Source: Methanoregula sp.
GTDB lineage: Archaea; Halobacteriota; Methanomicrobia; Methanomicrobiales; Methanospirillaceae
Assembly: GCA_041645435.1 (NCBI GenBank)
Contig: JBAZQB010000006.1
Location: forward strand, 124,001 to 188,000
DNA: 64,000 bases
Direction: 5' to 3'
The stretch's first letter is position 1; every line of letters starts with the position of its first letter. The notes beneath the pieces were generated by a model. The model saw nothing but the letters and a program-made list of their open reading frames with translations. It was not told the origin of the DNA and did not search any database. This document shows, in pieces, positions 45,285-54,578 of this stretch. A program made the translations under genes and the position numbers.

Positions 45285-45527
45285 TCACTTTTTTGCCAGT
45301 TTTTTCAGGGCCTCTTCAGGCAGCATCCTGGCAATGCTCATCTTTGTCGGACAGCGCCCGAGTTTGATTCCCTGTTTCTTTGCCTCTTCCTTGAGCTCTT
45401 TTGTGTCAAGGTCTTTGATTAAAGCACTCAGCTCTTTCTGTTCCAAAGGGATCAATGAGTGATAGAAACCGGGGACGATAAGGTTTTTCTCTCGCCATGG
45501 AAAACCCGTTCGCACTTTTCGATCCAT
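45285..45527 (-). CDS. Small lysine-rich protein
   Basis: An 80-residue basic protein of unknown function. The C-terminal half ([19 protein letters not shown] followed by a [20 protein letters not shown] stretch) has the helix-extended-loop-helix look of SAP or Rho-N domains, which bind nucleic acids, but this is a weak resemblance. It lies alone between the peptidase and the RND exporter genes. Confidence 0.5.
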   Translation of the reverse strand: MDRKVRTGFPWREKNLIVPGFYHSLIPLEQKELSALIKDLDTKELKEEAKKQGIKLGRCPTKMSIARMLPEEALKKLAKK

Positions 45528-45642
45528 TACCCTGTGCTGAAAACGTTCACCTGAAAGGTCAGTTCTGTTAAAAAAGGGAGATTATATGATTATTATCACG
45601 GACAATCGCTAGTCTTCTCTGTATCGGTATACTACGAAGTCA

Positions 45643-47958
45643 TCATACATTTTCATCCGGAATACCGTGTCCCTTCCTTGCTTTGAGCCATTCGTCGAGA
45701 CTGCCCACCAGGGAGAGCACCGCAGGCATGATGAAGATCGCGCCGATCAGTGAGAACCCGACGGCAATCAGGGTCGAGATGCCGAAGTTGCTGATGATGG
45801 GGAATGTTGCAAGGCAGAGTGCCGAGAACCCGAAGAATGTTGCAAGACCCGAGACCGTGATGGCGGTACCGATCTTATTGACACTCTCCTGGATGGCGGC
45901 AATGGGATCATGCAGTCGCTCCATCTCTTCAGTATAGCGCTCCATGACAAGGATCGTGTATTCTGCGGCAACGCCGATCGTCATCGATCCCAGTGTTGCT
46001 GTGAGCGGATTATACGTGAGGCCGATGGCATACATCATGACCGCATTCCAGCCCACGACGAAGATGATCGGGATGATCGGGGAGACTGCGTGGAGATGCC
46101 GGTAGACGAGGATCAGGAAGACAAAGACAAAGATGAACCCGAGAATGGTCATAGTATCTTTTGATTCCGACATAGCTCCCAGCAGACTGGTCATCAGCTC
46201 GAAGTTCCCGGCCGGTTCTATCGAGATCCCAACGGGAGGTTCGAGGAATTCGATATCATTGATAACCTGCTCTTTTAAGCTGTTCTGCTGGCTCATCGAA
46301 ATGTCGCCGGTGCTGAACCGTATGATCCCGCACATCGGGTCACTGAGGTACGATTTTCTCGAATCCTCCGGTATTTTTTCCAGCACGGTATCGAGCTGGG
46401 CCTGGGTCTCCGGTATCACGCCGCCATTATACTGGAGGATATACGTGACAATGCTTGTCGCCCCGGTCATTTCCGTATGGTGCGACAGTTCGTAGTCCTG
46501 GAACTTCTTGATCCATATCACCGTATCGAGATCCGTTACGCTCGATCCCTGGACAAGCAGGTCTGCGGTGCTGGTTGCCCCGATGACACGGGTGACTTTG
46601 TCGATGTTGATCTTGGCCGGCATATCCGAAGGAACAAACGCGTTCTCGTCGGAATCGACAGGGATGGTCGCGTCGATCTGGAACCCGATAAGCGCAATAA
46701 GACCGGCCACAAGAAGGATTGGAATCGGGTTCTTCGCAATCTTAACCGAGGTGTCCGTCAGGAACTGGCCATAAGAAAAGGAACTCTTCTTCTTGTTCCT
46801 CGCGCTGTTTTTTTTGTTATCGATGATCGTATCGCACGCATCCGTTCCCACGGCATAACACTGTCCGGTCTGCTGCTTGGGCTGGTAATTCACCAGGAGA
46901 GCGATGGTGGGCATGCCGATACACGACACCCAGAAACAGGTGTTTATACCGATGATGGAAACGACACCGAACGAGCGGATCATCGGGACGGTCGAAACAT
47001 ACATGGCCAGAAATCCCATGGATGTTGCCAGCATCGCGTACATGACCGCAGGGCCGGTGCGGGTTACCGTGACAAAGACCGCATCATTGAGGGATCCTTT
47101 CCTCGCCTCCTCATCGAACCGGGCGTGGAACTGGATCGCATAATCGATCCCAAGACCGATAAGCACCGGGAAGGCCCCGATAACTGCCATGTTCAGGTTG
47201 ATGCCAAAAACACCCATCAGGCCAAGTGATGTCACAAGGCCAATCGCTACAAGAAGGACCGGCATGAACCGGTGGCGGACGTAGGAAAATAAGATCCCCA
47301 TCGTGATGATCATCAGGACGAGGGCACCCCCGATAAGAACGCCCATGTTACTCGTGAGCCCCGCACTCATCTGCTGCTGAAATGCCGGGGAGCCGGAAAT
47401 TTCGACTCTTACTCCCGGGGGTGCTGAGGACGAGTCCACGACTGATCCCACATTGTTCAGTACGGACTTCTGGACCTTCTCAGACAATCCCGGCGTGAGC
47501 TTGAGCTGGACGAGGGTCAGCACGTTGGAAGGATAGAGCAGGGTGCGGGTGCTCCCGGGAAGAGAATTGACAATGCGCTCCGTGTCAGCCCGTGACGAGG
47601 GTAGTGTTCCCCCGTTGTACGCTCTTAAGACATCGGTGATACTCTGTACGCTCTTGACATTCTGCTGCTGCCGCAGATCTGTTTCAAGATTATCGACATA
47701 GGAAAGGACTTCTGCGCTCAGCGGGTCACCGGCCTCGATAATGAGGATAATGGTATCCGATTTGTAGTCCTCGTTATATTTTTCCTGGAGGGCTCCGGCA
47801 GGGGTATCCCTGTCAACGTATGTTTCCCACCCTGTCTGCATGGTGAGCATGGTCATGCCGTAGAGGCCGATGCAGAAGAGGGCAAGAACAAGGGCAGCAA
47901 CCAGTTTTGGCCGTTTGATAATGGTATTTGCTATGCCCTCAAAGATCTGTTGAATCAT
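45643..47958 (-). CDS. RND-superfamily exporter (MMPL/HAE3 type)
   Basis: A 771-residue transporter with about twelve membrane helices in two repeated halves, each a helix followed by a large external loop and then five helices. GLGIDYAIQFHARFDEE (helix 4) and a matching VAAEYTILVMERYTEEMER in the second half mark the proton-coupling regions. This family exports lipids, hopanoids or drugs. It is the last gene of a unit with two COG1361 proteins, separated by only 7 bases, which suggests that those surface proteins act with it as external partners. Confidence 0.88.
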   Translation of the reverse strand: MIQQIFEGIANTIIKRPKLVAALVLALFCIGLYGMTMLTMQTGWETYVDRDTPAGALQEKYNEDYKSDTIILIIEAGDPLSAEVLSYVDNLETDLRQQQNVKSVQSITDVLRAYNGGTLPSSRADTERIVNSLPGSTRTLLYPSNVLTLVQLKLTPGLSEKVQKSVLNNVGSVVDSSSAPPGVRVEISGSPAFQQQMSAGLTSNMGVLIGGALVLMIITMGILFSYVRHRFMPVLLVAIGLVTSLGLMGVFGINLNMAVIGAFPVLIGLGIDYAIQFHARFDEEARKGSLNDAVFVTVTRTGPAVMYAMLATSMGFLAMYVSTVPMIRSFGVVSIIGINTCFWVSCIGMPTIALLVNYQPKQQTGQCYAVGTDACDTIIDNKKNSARNKKKSSFSYGQFLTDTSVKIAKNPIPILLVAGLIALIGFQIDATIPVDSDENAFVPSDMPAKINIDKVTRVIGATSTADLLVQGSSVTDLDTVIWIKKFQDYELSHHTEMTGATSIVTYILQYNGGVIPETQAQLDTVLEKIPEDSRKSYLSDPMCGIIRFSTGDISMSQQNSLKEQVINDIEFLEPPVGISIEPAGNFELMTSLLGAMSESKDTMTILGFIFVFVFLILVYRHLHAVSPIIPIIFVVGWNAVMMYAIGLTYNPLTATLGSMTIGVAAEYTILVMERYTEEMERLHDPIAAIQESVNKIGTAITVSGLATFFGFSALCLATFPIISNFGISTLIAVGFSLIGAIFIMPAVLSLVGSLDEWLKARKGHGIPDENV

Positions 47959-47965
47959 GAAATCC

Positions 47966-49297
47966 TCACCGGTTCTCCTTTTTCATCCGGTAGACATGCA
48001 GTGCGATGCAGATCATAATTCCCGCAATCACCATTCCTGCAATGGGGAATAATCCTCCCGGTATCCCGGAAGTGCCGGAAGTTATTGGTGTTACTTCAAT
48101 ATGTACCGGCAGGGTATCTGATTCCTGGCTGTTGCCAAAGGTATCGCGGTAACGGATTTTGCTGTCAAAGGTATACACCATAGGATCAGCGGATTCATCT
48201 GCCTGTATCTCGTACGTGGCGCTTGCAGTCCTGCCGGGTTCCAGATCCCCAAGGAACGCAGTATTATCAGTAATGGTTACGGGGTTGTGAGCAGTGATCC
48301 GCGCCTCTGCATTATAGGCTGTTACCACACCGTCATTCCGGTACTCGACCTCAATTGTCCGGCTCGAGCCGCGTGGCACTTCAGGTACGGTGGATATTAC
48401 TGTAAATGCAGTTTTGGTATTAACGGTAACTCCCACGGTTTCTGAAGGGGAGGTCACGATCGTTCCTTCCCGGTTCGTGTAAGAGACGGCAATATCGATG
48501 GGGTATGCCTGGTTCGTTGCATCTCCTGAGACGGATACTTTGTACCGGCATTCCACAATGCCCCCGCTGGGAAAGCTTCCAATAAACAGGGTACTCTCTG
48601 TTGGAATTACCGGGCTCTTGCCGTTACGGAGCAGCTTTACTGCTGCCATCTCGCCGTTTTCCGGGCCGGTGTTCCTGATCTTCAGGTGAATATAACCCTG
48701 CGACCCCGCAATCAGCCCTTCCGGCACTGCTTCGATAACCTCGATTTTCACCTGAGGTTTGATCCGTATAGTGACAGGAAGGATATCTTCAGCATCATGA
48801 TAGGTAAACTCGAAAACCTCTGCTGCTTCCTGCTCGATTACCCGTGTGTACTTGTACCGGATGGACAGGGGCAGGGAGTATTCTCCGGCCGTTGCATTTG
48901 CAGAGATTTTTGCTTTGAACCGGACGGTCACCGTATTGCCGTTACCGGAAATGTCGCCAGTCATCTGCGGATCGGTCTTGACTATCACCGCATCACTGGT
49001 TGATACGAGCCCAATGGTTACGAATTTTGCCGTGTTCGGCAGATCCTCTGCATCTATCGTTCCCCTGTCCAGCTGTTTTACGGTATTGAGGCCGGAGTTT
49101 TTCACCAGGATGGTGATGGTTGCATCCTCGCCCGGTGCGAACTCATTAACCCCGGTAACCGCAGCAGAAAATGATGGAGCGCCCCCAAGGTACTTTGTTG
49201 CCGCTGAGACCGGTGCCACCATAAGGGCACTGCACATGAGCAGGGTCAGTACTATGAACGCGGTTCCGGCAGAGCCGGAAAAACCCTCGTAAGTCAT
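47966..49297 (-). CDS. COG1361 surface protein with C-terminal anchor
   Basis: A 443-residue secreted protein with a signal peptide (to about residue 32), three to four Ig-like domains of the NEW3/CARDB type (residues ~45-405) and one C-terminal membrane helix followed by a basic tail (RMKKENR). COG1361 proteins are common S-layer-like envelope proteins of methanogens. It shares clear residue-level similarity with the next upstream gene: NEFAPGEDATITILVKNSGLN versus the NEFSPGKEVLVAVVIENTGLN region. The tandem pair probably arose by duplication. Confidence 0.85.
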   Translation of the reverse strand: MTYEGFSGSAGTAFIVLTLLMCSALMVAPVSAATKYLGGAPSFSAAVTGVNEFAPGEDATITILVKNSGLNTVKQLDRGTIDAEDLPNTAKFVTIGLVSTSDAVIVKTDPQMTGDISGNGNTVTVRFKAKISANATAGEYSLPLSIRYKYTRVIEQEAAEVFEFTYHDAEDILPVTIRIKPQVKIEVIEAVPEGLIAGSQGYIHLKIRNTGPENGEMAAVKLLRNGKSPVIPTESTLFIGSFPSGGIVECRYKVSVSGDATNQAYPIDIAVSYTNREGTIVTSPSETVGVTVNTKTAFTVISTVPEVPRGSSRTIEVEYRNDGVVTAYNAEARITAHNPVTITDNTAFLGDLEPGRTASATYEIQADESADPMVYTFDSKIRYRDTFGNSQESDTLPVHIEVTPITSGTSGIPGGLFPIAGMVIAGIMICIALHVYRMKKENR

Positions 49298-49307
49298 TTT
49301 AAACCTC

Positions 49308-50678
49308 TCACCGGGATTTGTTCCTGCGGTAGATGACGTAGCCGATTCCCAGTATCACAAGGGCAATCACTGCAAGTGCAAGCGGGTTTTTTAATAACCC
49401 GTCAACAAAATCCGTACCCTTGTCCACGTTCAGACCCAGTTTTATCGGATCAGATGTTTTCTGGTTATCAAACGCATCACGGTACCGGATTTCTGAATCA
49501 ATCCCGTATTGTTTCTGTGTTGCTGTCCCGGCTACGGTTATGAGAAACGATGCCTCTTTGCTCTCACCGGGTGCGATGTCCCCGAGGTAGGCAGTATCAT
49601 CATTGCTGGTGAACGGATCGACCATGCTCACGCGGGCCTGTGCCTGATGTGCAATTGCGCCACCGGTGTTCTTGTAGGTGACCGTGATCACTTTCTTCTG
49701 GCCGGGGGTTAAGGTTTCAGGGTCTGAAACGATGACAAATTCGGTTTTCCTGCCAACCGGCACACCGATTGTTTCGATATCCGATGAGATTGTATCACCC
49801 TCTCTGTTCTCGTATTTTACGCACACATCGAGCGGGTAGTTCTGGGCCTCTGCACTGTCTGCTACCGATGCTTTGAAGACTGCGGTTGCTATTCCCCCGG
49901 AAGGAAAGTCACCGATATAGGCGCTACCTTCGGTGGGGACTACCGGACTCCCGTCATTCCGTGCGATAATAATGATTGCTTTCTTTGCATCTTCCTGGCC
50001 GATATTTTTCACATCGAGGCGTATCGATCCTTCGGTACCGGCGTTCAGGAGCTGGATATCTGCAGAAACTATACGAATCCGGACATCCGGTTTTATCGTA
50101 ATGGGGATCTGAAATGTTTCTTCCTTGGTCTTATACGAATACTCGATAGTATCAGTACCGTATTGTTCTGCAGTGTACAGATACGTATAATTCAGTTTTA
50201 CCGGAAGTTCGTAGGTTCCCGAAGGCGTATCCGAAGGAATCCTGACCGTGAATTTGCTGGTTGCCGTTCCGCTGGCTTTCAGGTCCCCGAGCATCTGGGG
50301 ATCTGACTTGATAATAAGCGGTGAATTCCCGGCTTCAAGTGTAACCGTGAGGAATTTTGCCGTATTTGGAAGATCATCCCGGTCAATGGTACCGGTTTTT
50401 TGGAATTTAAACTGGTTCAATCCAGTGTTTTCGATTACTACGGCAACCAGGACTTCTTTGCCGGGTGAAAATTCATTGGTTCCCGAAAGGGATGCGGAAA
50501 GTTCCGGGCTTCCTGCCATATACTGGTTTCCTGCACTGGCGGGAGCAGTTGCAATAAACAATGCTGCAATACCGATGATAATTATCGACCAGAGCAGGTT
50601 GTTGCCCCGCTCCTGTTTGAGCGGGTAATTACTAGTGCCGGTGTTTTCCTTCTGTGTTCTCTTGTTATTGATGTTCAT
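49308..50678 (-). CDS. COG1361 surface protein, paralogue of the next gene
   Basis: A 456-residue protein with a longer, hydrophilic cytoplasmic N-terminus (about 28 residues) before the signal/anchor helix, then three to four Ig-like domains and a C-terminal helix with the tail YRRNKSR. It is the first gene of the RND unit; the second paralogue starts 10 bases after its stop. The promoter region has GTTTAAACC at about 50716-50724 (box A) and, about 22 bases further upstream, one copy of the motif shared with the regulator gene's upstream region. Confidence 0.85.
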   Translation of the reverse strand: MNINNKRTQKENTGTSNYPLKQERGNNLLWSIIIIGIAALFIATAPASAGNQYMAGSPELSASLSGTNEFSPGKEVLVAVVIENTGLNQFKFQKTGTIDRDDLPNTAKFLTVTLEAGNSPLIIKSDPQMLGDLKASGTATSKFTVRIPSDTPSGTYELPVKLNYTYLYTAEQYGTDTIEYSYKTKEETFQIPITIKPDVRIRIVSADIQLLNAGTEGSIRLDVKNIGQEDAKKAIIIIARNDGSPVVPTEGSAYIGDFPSGGIATAVFKASVADSAEAQNYPLDVCVKYENREGDTISSDIETIGVPVGRKTEFVIVSDPETLTPGQKKVITVTYKNTGGAIAHQAQARVSMVDPFTSNDDTAYLGDIAPGESKEASFLITVAGTATQKQYGIDSEIRYRDAFDNQKTSDPIKLGLNVDKGTDFVDGLLKNPLALAVIALVILGIGYVIYRRNKSR

Positions 50679-50745
50679 GGCTGTTTCACGTATCCCTGAA
50701 TTGTTGCTATCAAGGTTTAAACCAATAGTATTAAAACATTTGTCT

Positions 50746-50778
50746 TATTGACTATACATATTGGTTATTGATAAAAAT
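50746..50778 (+). promoter_or_regulatory. Putative operator 1 upstream of the COG1361-RND unit
   Basis: A 33-base element starting TATTGACTATACA, matched on the opposite strand at 52295-52327 with 5 differences and an exact 13-base core. It lies about 22 bases upstream of the likely TATA box of the COG1361-RND unit, an activator-like position, and downstream of the end of the PAS-HTH gene. Confidence 0.6.
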
Positions 50779-50852
50779 GAATCTCCTGAGTAATGCAAAA
50801 CAACCTGGCGTTGGATAACGAAAAAAAGGTGATTACTGAAAAACAAGAAACG

Positions 50853-52238
50853 TCAGTGGAGCAGATCCTGGAGTGCGTCAATACGCTCGCGCAGGCTCTT
50901 TTCCCGTTCGGCAAAATCGGTAATATCGGATATGGTGATGTAGAAGCTGGTGATAGCTTCGTGTTTTGCAGCGGTAATTTTTCCATGGAGGTAGCGGTAA
51001 TTGCCATCTTTTCTCTGCACCCAGATCTTGAATTCCCCCGGGGCAGGTGAGTCTGGCCGGACATTTCTGAAGATCTCCTCAATCCGATCCTTATCGGTAA
51101 CCGGGACAATCCCGGAATCAAATACTGCCTGCATGTCATCGGTCAGGAGAGTTCCGTGAAGGCCCATCTCGGCCATCTCCTCAGCGGAATAACCGGTGAT
51201 CTCCTTAATGCGGCGGTTCGAGAACACAATTTTATCATTCTCTAAAATGATGAGGCCGTCCTGGATGTTATCAGCCATCATCCTGAAACGCTGTTCGCTC
51301 TCACTCACCCTCGCCTCCTGATTTTTTAACTTTGTGATATCGGTAAAGATGATGAAATTATAGTAAGTATCATCGTGTTTTGCTCCGCTGATCCGGGCGT
51401 AGACAAATCTCCGCTCCCCATCTTTCCGGATTATCCACATCCGGAGATCACCGGGTTTTTCAGGATGGGCTTCTATATCCCGTATCTGTTGCGTTGCGTC
51501 CTCGAACGACTCCGGGGCGATGATTGCAAGAGGCCCCATGGCCTTCATCTCCCCAAAGGAATACCCGGTGATTTCAGCAATCCGGTTATTGGCATATATC
51601 GTTTTCTCACCTTCCACGATGATGAGACCATCCTGGATATTATCCGCCATCATCCGGAACCGCTCCTCACTTTCACGAATTTCCCGGTCAGCAAGAATGC
51701 GCTCAGTAATATCTTCAAGAATCAGCGTGATCCCCTTTCTCCCGTCTTCAAAAACCGTGGGAACACATTTCTGGTGGAAGATTCTCTCCCCCTTATCTTT
51801 GATGGTGAACGTGACCGTGGTCTCCCGATCTCCCATGTCGGCGGTAATTGTATCGAGAAGCTCACGGACATCCACCCTGGGTGACTGCAGGAAGGAAATA
51901 TTTTTTCCAAGCGTGTCTTCACGCGAGAGCTGCAGGAGTTTTAGAAAATTGTCATTGATGTCAGTGATCCGGGTCTCGTTGTCCAGTACCATGATGAGTT
52001 CTTTGGAATAACTGAGCATGGCCGATAGCGGGACCCTCTGGGAGATCGTATAGACTTTAGCCATACCATAGGCCCGCATGTCAACCTGACCGGAGATCAG
52101 CAGGATATCGAGATATCTCCCAACCGTGTTCTTGTTTTTCTTCAATGCTTTTGAGATGTCGGTTACACTCATCCCATTGGAATTTTTTTTAAGAAGATCC
52201 TTGATGGCGATGAGTTCCTGCTGGTAATCCTGCATCAT
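50853..52238 (-). CDS. PAS-domain transcription regulator with N-terminal HTH
   Basis: A 461-residue protein without kinase domain. Residues ~1-65 are a winged helix-turn-helix (MSVTDISKALKKNKNTVGRY), followed by three PAS domains: about 70-195, 200-320 and 325-445. The last two are close copies (RFRMMADNIQDGLII occurs in both), so one arose by internal duplication. This is a one-component sensor-regulator of a kind common in methanogens. It lies between the COG1361-RND unit and the MscS-like gene, and both flanks carry the same 33-base motif, which makes these its likely targets. Confidence 0.85.
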   Translation of the reverse strand: MMQDYQQELIAIKDLLKKNSNGMSVTDISKALKKNKNTVGRYLDILLISGQVDMRAYGMAKVYTISQRVPLSAMLSYSKELIMVLDNETRITDINDNFLKLLQLSREDTLGKNISFLQSPRVDVRELLDTITADMGDRETTVTFTIKDKGERIFHQKCVPTVFEDGRKGITLILEDITERILADREIRESEERFRMMADNIQDGLIIVEGEKTIYANNRIAEITGYSFGEMKAMGPLAIIAPESFEDATQQIRDIEAHPEKPGDLRMWIIRKDGERRFVYARISGAKHDDTYYNFIIFTDITKLKNQEARVSESEQRFRMMADNIQDGLIILENDKIVFSNRRIKEITGYSAEEMAEMGLHGTLLTDDMQAVFDSGIVPVTDKDRIEEIFRNVRPDSPAPGEFKIWVQRKDGNYRYLHGKITAAKHEAITSFYITISDITDFAEREKSLRERIDALQDLLH

Positions 52239-52294
52239 AGTGTTTCAGACCGCGAATCCTGCGTTGATGATCAGTATGAGCATGGAGATTTATA

Positions 52295-52327
52295 ATTGTT
52301 ATGAATCACCAAATTGTATAGTCAATA
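52295..52327 (-). promoter_or_regulatory. Putative operator 2 between the regulator and the MscS-like gene
   Basis: The second copy of the 33-base motif, on the minus strand, begins TATTGACTATACA (52327 to 52315). It sits between two AT-rich box-A candidates: GATTTATAAT at about 52285-52295 for the regulator gene (minus) and GTATAATTTAAATATAAA at 52331-52348 for the channel gene (plus). A protein bound here could control both promoters. Confidence 0.6.
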
Positions 52328-52433
52328 ACAGTATAATTTAAATATAAAAAAATAAAACACTACTGTGCAGGGCAGCGGATACAAATGGCAGCTCTCGTGC
52401 AGAAACACACAATGAAAACTGGTGATGTACACT

Positions 52434-53105
52434 ATGGTAACTGAATCATTCAACATTATTTCCCGTGGACTGGACAATACGATGGCGGTGCTTCCCGCAA
52501 TTCTCGGTGCACTGATCGTTCTTCTTATCGGATGGATTGTCGGACGACTGCTGGGTAAGGCAGTTCATATCCTTTTAGACAAAGCGACTGCTGCCCCGGC
52601 TATAGGTGACTCCGATCTCGGCAAATCGGTCACGAGATCCGGTATAACCATCGGATATCTTGGTGATATTGCTGTCCGCTGCATTGTTTACCTGATAGCA
52701 ATTTTTGCGGCCGTCGATATCCTCAATCTGGAGTATCTCAGCCGGTTTATGACAAAGGTCGTTGAGTATATCCCTCACGCGATTGCCTTTGTCATCATTC
52801 TCGTGGTAGGTATCATTCTGACAGACTACTTTATCGACATGTTCCAGTTGTACTCCCGGAGTTCGAAGATTGAGCTGCTCAACCCGGTGCTGGTCCTGCT
52901 CCGTCTCTTCCTGTATTTTATTGTCGTGACGCTCGCACTCTCCCAGCTTATGTTGGATCTGACGATCATCTACACGATTATCACGCCGATTGCATGGGGA
53001 CTTGGTCTCGGTCTCGGAGCCTCAATTGCAATTGTTGTCTGGTTCGGCATGAAGAACCGGAGCGAGGAGATCATGAACAAATTCATGGAGGTGATATCAA
53101 AATAG
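52434..53105 (+). CDS. Small-conductance (MscS-like) channel, TM-helix domain only
   Basis: A 223-residue membrane protein with four or five helices and almost no soluble part. The first helix with GALIVLLIGWIVGRLLGKAV is the conserved TM-helix type found before MscS domains, and it recurs in the middle, but the MscS pore and cytoplasmic cage are missing. Such short forms are usually annotated as mechanosensitive-channel-related; gating is unproven. The ATG at 52434 is preceded by GGTGAT at 7 bases. It is divergent from the PAS-HTH regulator and shares its upstream motif. Confidence 0.75.
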   Translation: MVTESFNIISRGLDNTMAVLPAILGALIVLLIGWIVGRLLGKAVHILLDKATAAPAIGDSDLGKSVTRSGITIGYLGDIAVRCIVYLIAIFAAVDILNLEYLSRFMTKVVEYIPHAIAFVIILVVGIILTDYFIDMFQLYSRSSKIELLNPVLVLLRLFLYFIVVTLALSQLMLDLTIIYTIITPIAWGLGLGLGASIAIVVWFGMKNRSEEIMNKFMEVISK

Positions 53106-53118
53106 GCATTTACCCATG

Positions 53119-53276
53119 TTCAATTGAATGGCGATGAAACATGGCAATCAGTAATCCAAGAGATGGCAGCGCTTATGGCCAATCCCTCTCTCCCGCCATC
53201 TCCCCTTTTTGGGGCAGGTATAAAATCACACCCGATCCGGGTGGATATCATCACACCGGAAGAAACCCGTCCGTAA
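53119..53276 (+). repeat. Duplicated leader block 1 with a 37-codon frame
   Basis: The stretch 53119-53200 (TTCAATTGAATGGCGATGAAAC onward) is similar to 54076-54155 at roughly 75 percent by eye, sharing GTAATCCAAG and CCTCTCTC. Each block includes an ATG at the same place. Here it opens a 37-codon frame (53163-53276, MAALMANPSLPPSPLFG). It is not clear whether the peptide is made. Confidence 0.45.
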
Positions 53277-53352
53277 TGAGACGACCTCACGATTGGCCAA
53301 CCTGTCAGGAGTAGAGGCTCACGAATTAAAAAGTGACATTGGAGACAGTATC

Positions 53353-54066
53353 ATGAAAAAAACCTGCGCGCAGCTCATAATTCTTGTTGTGGTTGCGTTC
53401 ATTTTATTACCCGTTTGCGTTAATGGCCAGAATGTAACGAATTCTACCGTCATTCCTACAAATACGAAAACAACCCTGGAACCTCTGGTGACAACGCAGG
53501 TCCCCGCTGAAAAGACAACAACAATTCCGGTTACCAACACAACGCTGGTGCTATCGACAAACACCACTCCGCAGCCGGGTACTACTGCGGAGATGATATC
53601 CGTGAAGACAGCGATGACGTCTGTTCCCGCGGTATCTCCGGCTACACAGATGTCTACCGGTAATGTTTCGGTTGCATCATCTCCGCTTGGCGCCAGCATT
53701 CTCATTGACGGGGTGTACTATGGGACTACTCTGGGAAACTTTACCGGCATTCCCGCGGGAAACCATATAATGAGACTTACCCTGAGCGGGTACTATGATT
53801 ACGAGGGCACCATCTATATCGTTCCCGGGCAGGTCACGCATGTGTTCGGAACACTCCCCCCTTTGAATGGAGCCGTTTCGCAGCCGGTAACCTTAGCCCC
53901 GGTAATCACAATCATTCCCGCTGCAACCACACAGCCCACGCAAACCGCATCGGGAGGAGCATTCGAGAGCCCGACGGTAGTTGCAGCGGTGATTGGGGTT
54001 ATTACTGCCTGCATAGGTGCTGGCGTAACGCTCTTCACACACATCTCGAAAGTGAAAAAGGAATAA
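53353..54066 (+). CDS. Surface protein with PEGA domain and Thr/Pro-rich stalk
   Basis: A 237-residue protein: signal peptide (KKTCAQLIILVVVAFILLP), a ~90-residue Thr/Pro-rich low-complexity stalk with several N-x-T/S sequons, one PEGA domain (VASSPLGASILIDGVYYGTT, ending near VFGTLPP), a second Thr/Pro stretch and a C-terminal helix with a basic end (SKVKKE). PEGA domains are short beta folds in S-layer and surface proteins. The frame is open to 53293, but ATG 53353 starts the signal peptide. The gene lies between two similar ~80-base blocks. Confidence 0.82.
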   Translation: MKKTCAQLIILVVVAFILLPVCVNGQNVTNSTVIPTNTKTTLEPLVTTQVPAEKTTTIPVTNTTLVLSTNTTPQPGTTAEMISVKTAMTSVPAVSPATQMSTGNVSVASSPLGASILIDGVYYGTTLGNFTGIPAGNHIMRLTLSGYYDYEGTIYIVPGQVTHVFGTLPPLNGAVSQPVTLAPVITIIPAATTQPTQTASGGAFESPTVVAAVIGVITACIGAGVTLFTHISKVKKE

Positions 54067-54075
54067 AATCCCCTT

Positions 54076-54240
54076 TTCAAAGTGAAGTAAGATGAAACCA
54101 GACAACTCGTAATCCAAGGGATGGGAGCACAATGGTTGAAACCTCTCTCTAATCATATCCCATTTAGCGGAAGATATCTTGAAAATGTATTTACAATCAC
54201 CCCGGATCTGTCAGAAATATCCCTGTCTGTTCCGTTATGA
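54076..54240 (+). repeat. Duplicated leader block 2 with a 39-codon frame
   Basis: The second copy of the ~80-base block (54076-54155). The ATG at 54121 opens a 39-codon frame to 54240 (MGAQWLKPLSNHIPFSGRYL) that aligns loosely with the 37-codon frame of block 1, both having P-L-S near the start and I-T-P further on. Shared peptide features favour coding over a pure DNA repeat, but the support is slight. Confidence 0.45.
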
Positions 54241-54288
54241 GCTGTCAGACAAATTAAAAAAATGATATTAATGTATGGAGAAACACGT

Positions 54289-54528
54289 ATGGCCCCTGAT
54301 ATTATGATGAAAGGATTAGTTGCATCGTACTTAGCATCCCCCCCGGGAATGGACATGATTCATAGCTATATCTCCTCGGCAGGAGGACAGGCATCGATCA
54401 GGGAATACCTTGCTACCTCCCGGGGAAAGCAGACAGCGCTTGCAATTCTTCCCCTGGTGCTGGATGTAGTTGATCTTCCTGGAGAGGTCAGGAATTCAGT
54501 AATGGAAAATCTTGGAAAGAAAGACTGA
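54289..54528 (+). CDS. Small helical protein of unknown function
   Basis: A 79-residue protein starting MAPDIMMKGLVASYL, with GGAG 8 bases before the ATG at 54289. It is predicted mostly helical, with a DMIHSYISSAGGQASIREYL stretch and LPLVLDVVDLPGEVR near the end; there is no membrane helix or cysteine. The frame is open slightly upstream (ATG at 54262), but the ribosome-binding site favours this start. Its family is not recognised. Confidence 0.55.
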   Translation: MAPDIMMKGLVASYLASPPGMDMIHSYISSAGGQASIREYLATSRGKQTALAILPLVLDVVDLPGEVRNSVMENLGKKD

Positions 54529-54578
54529 AATTCTTATTTCTGACATTTTTAAAAACTCGCTGACCGTGTAAAAAAGAA

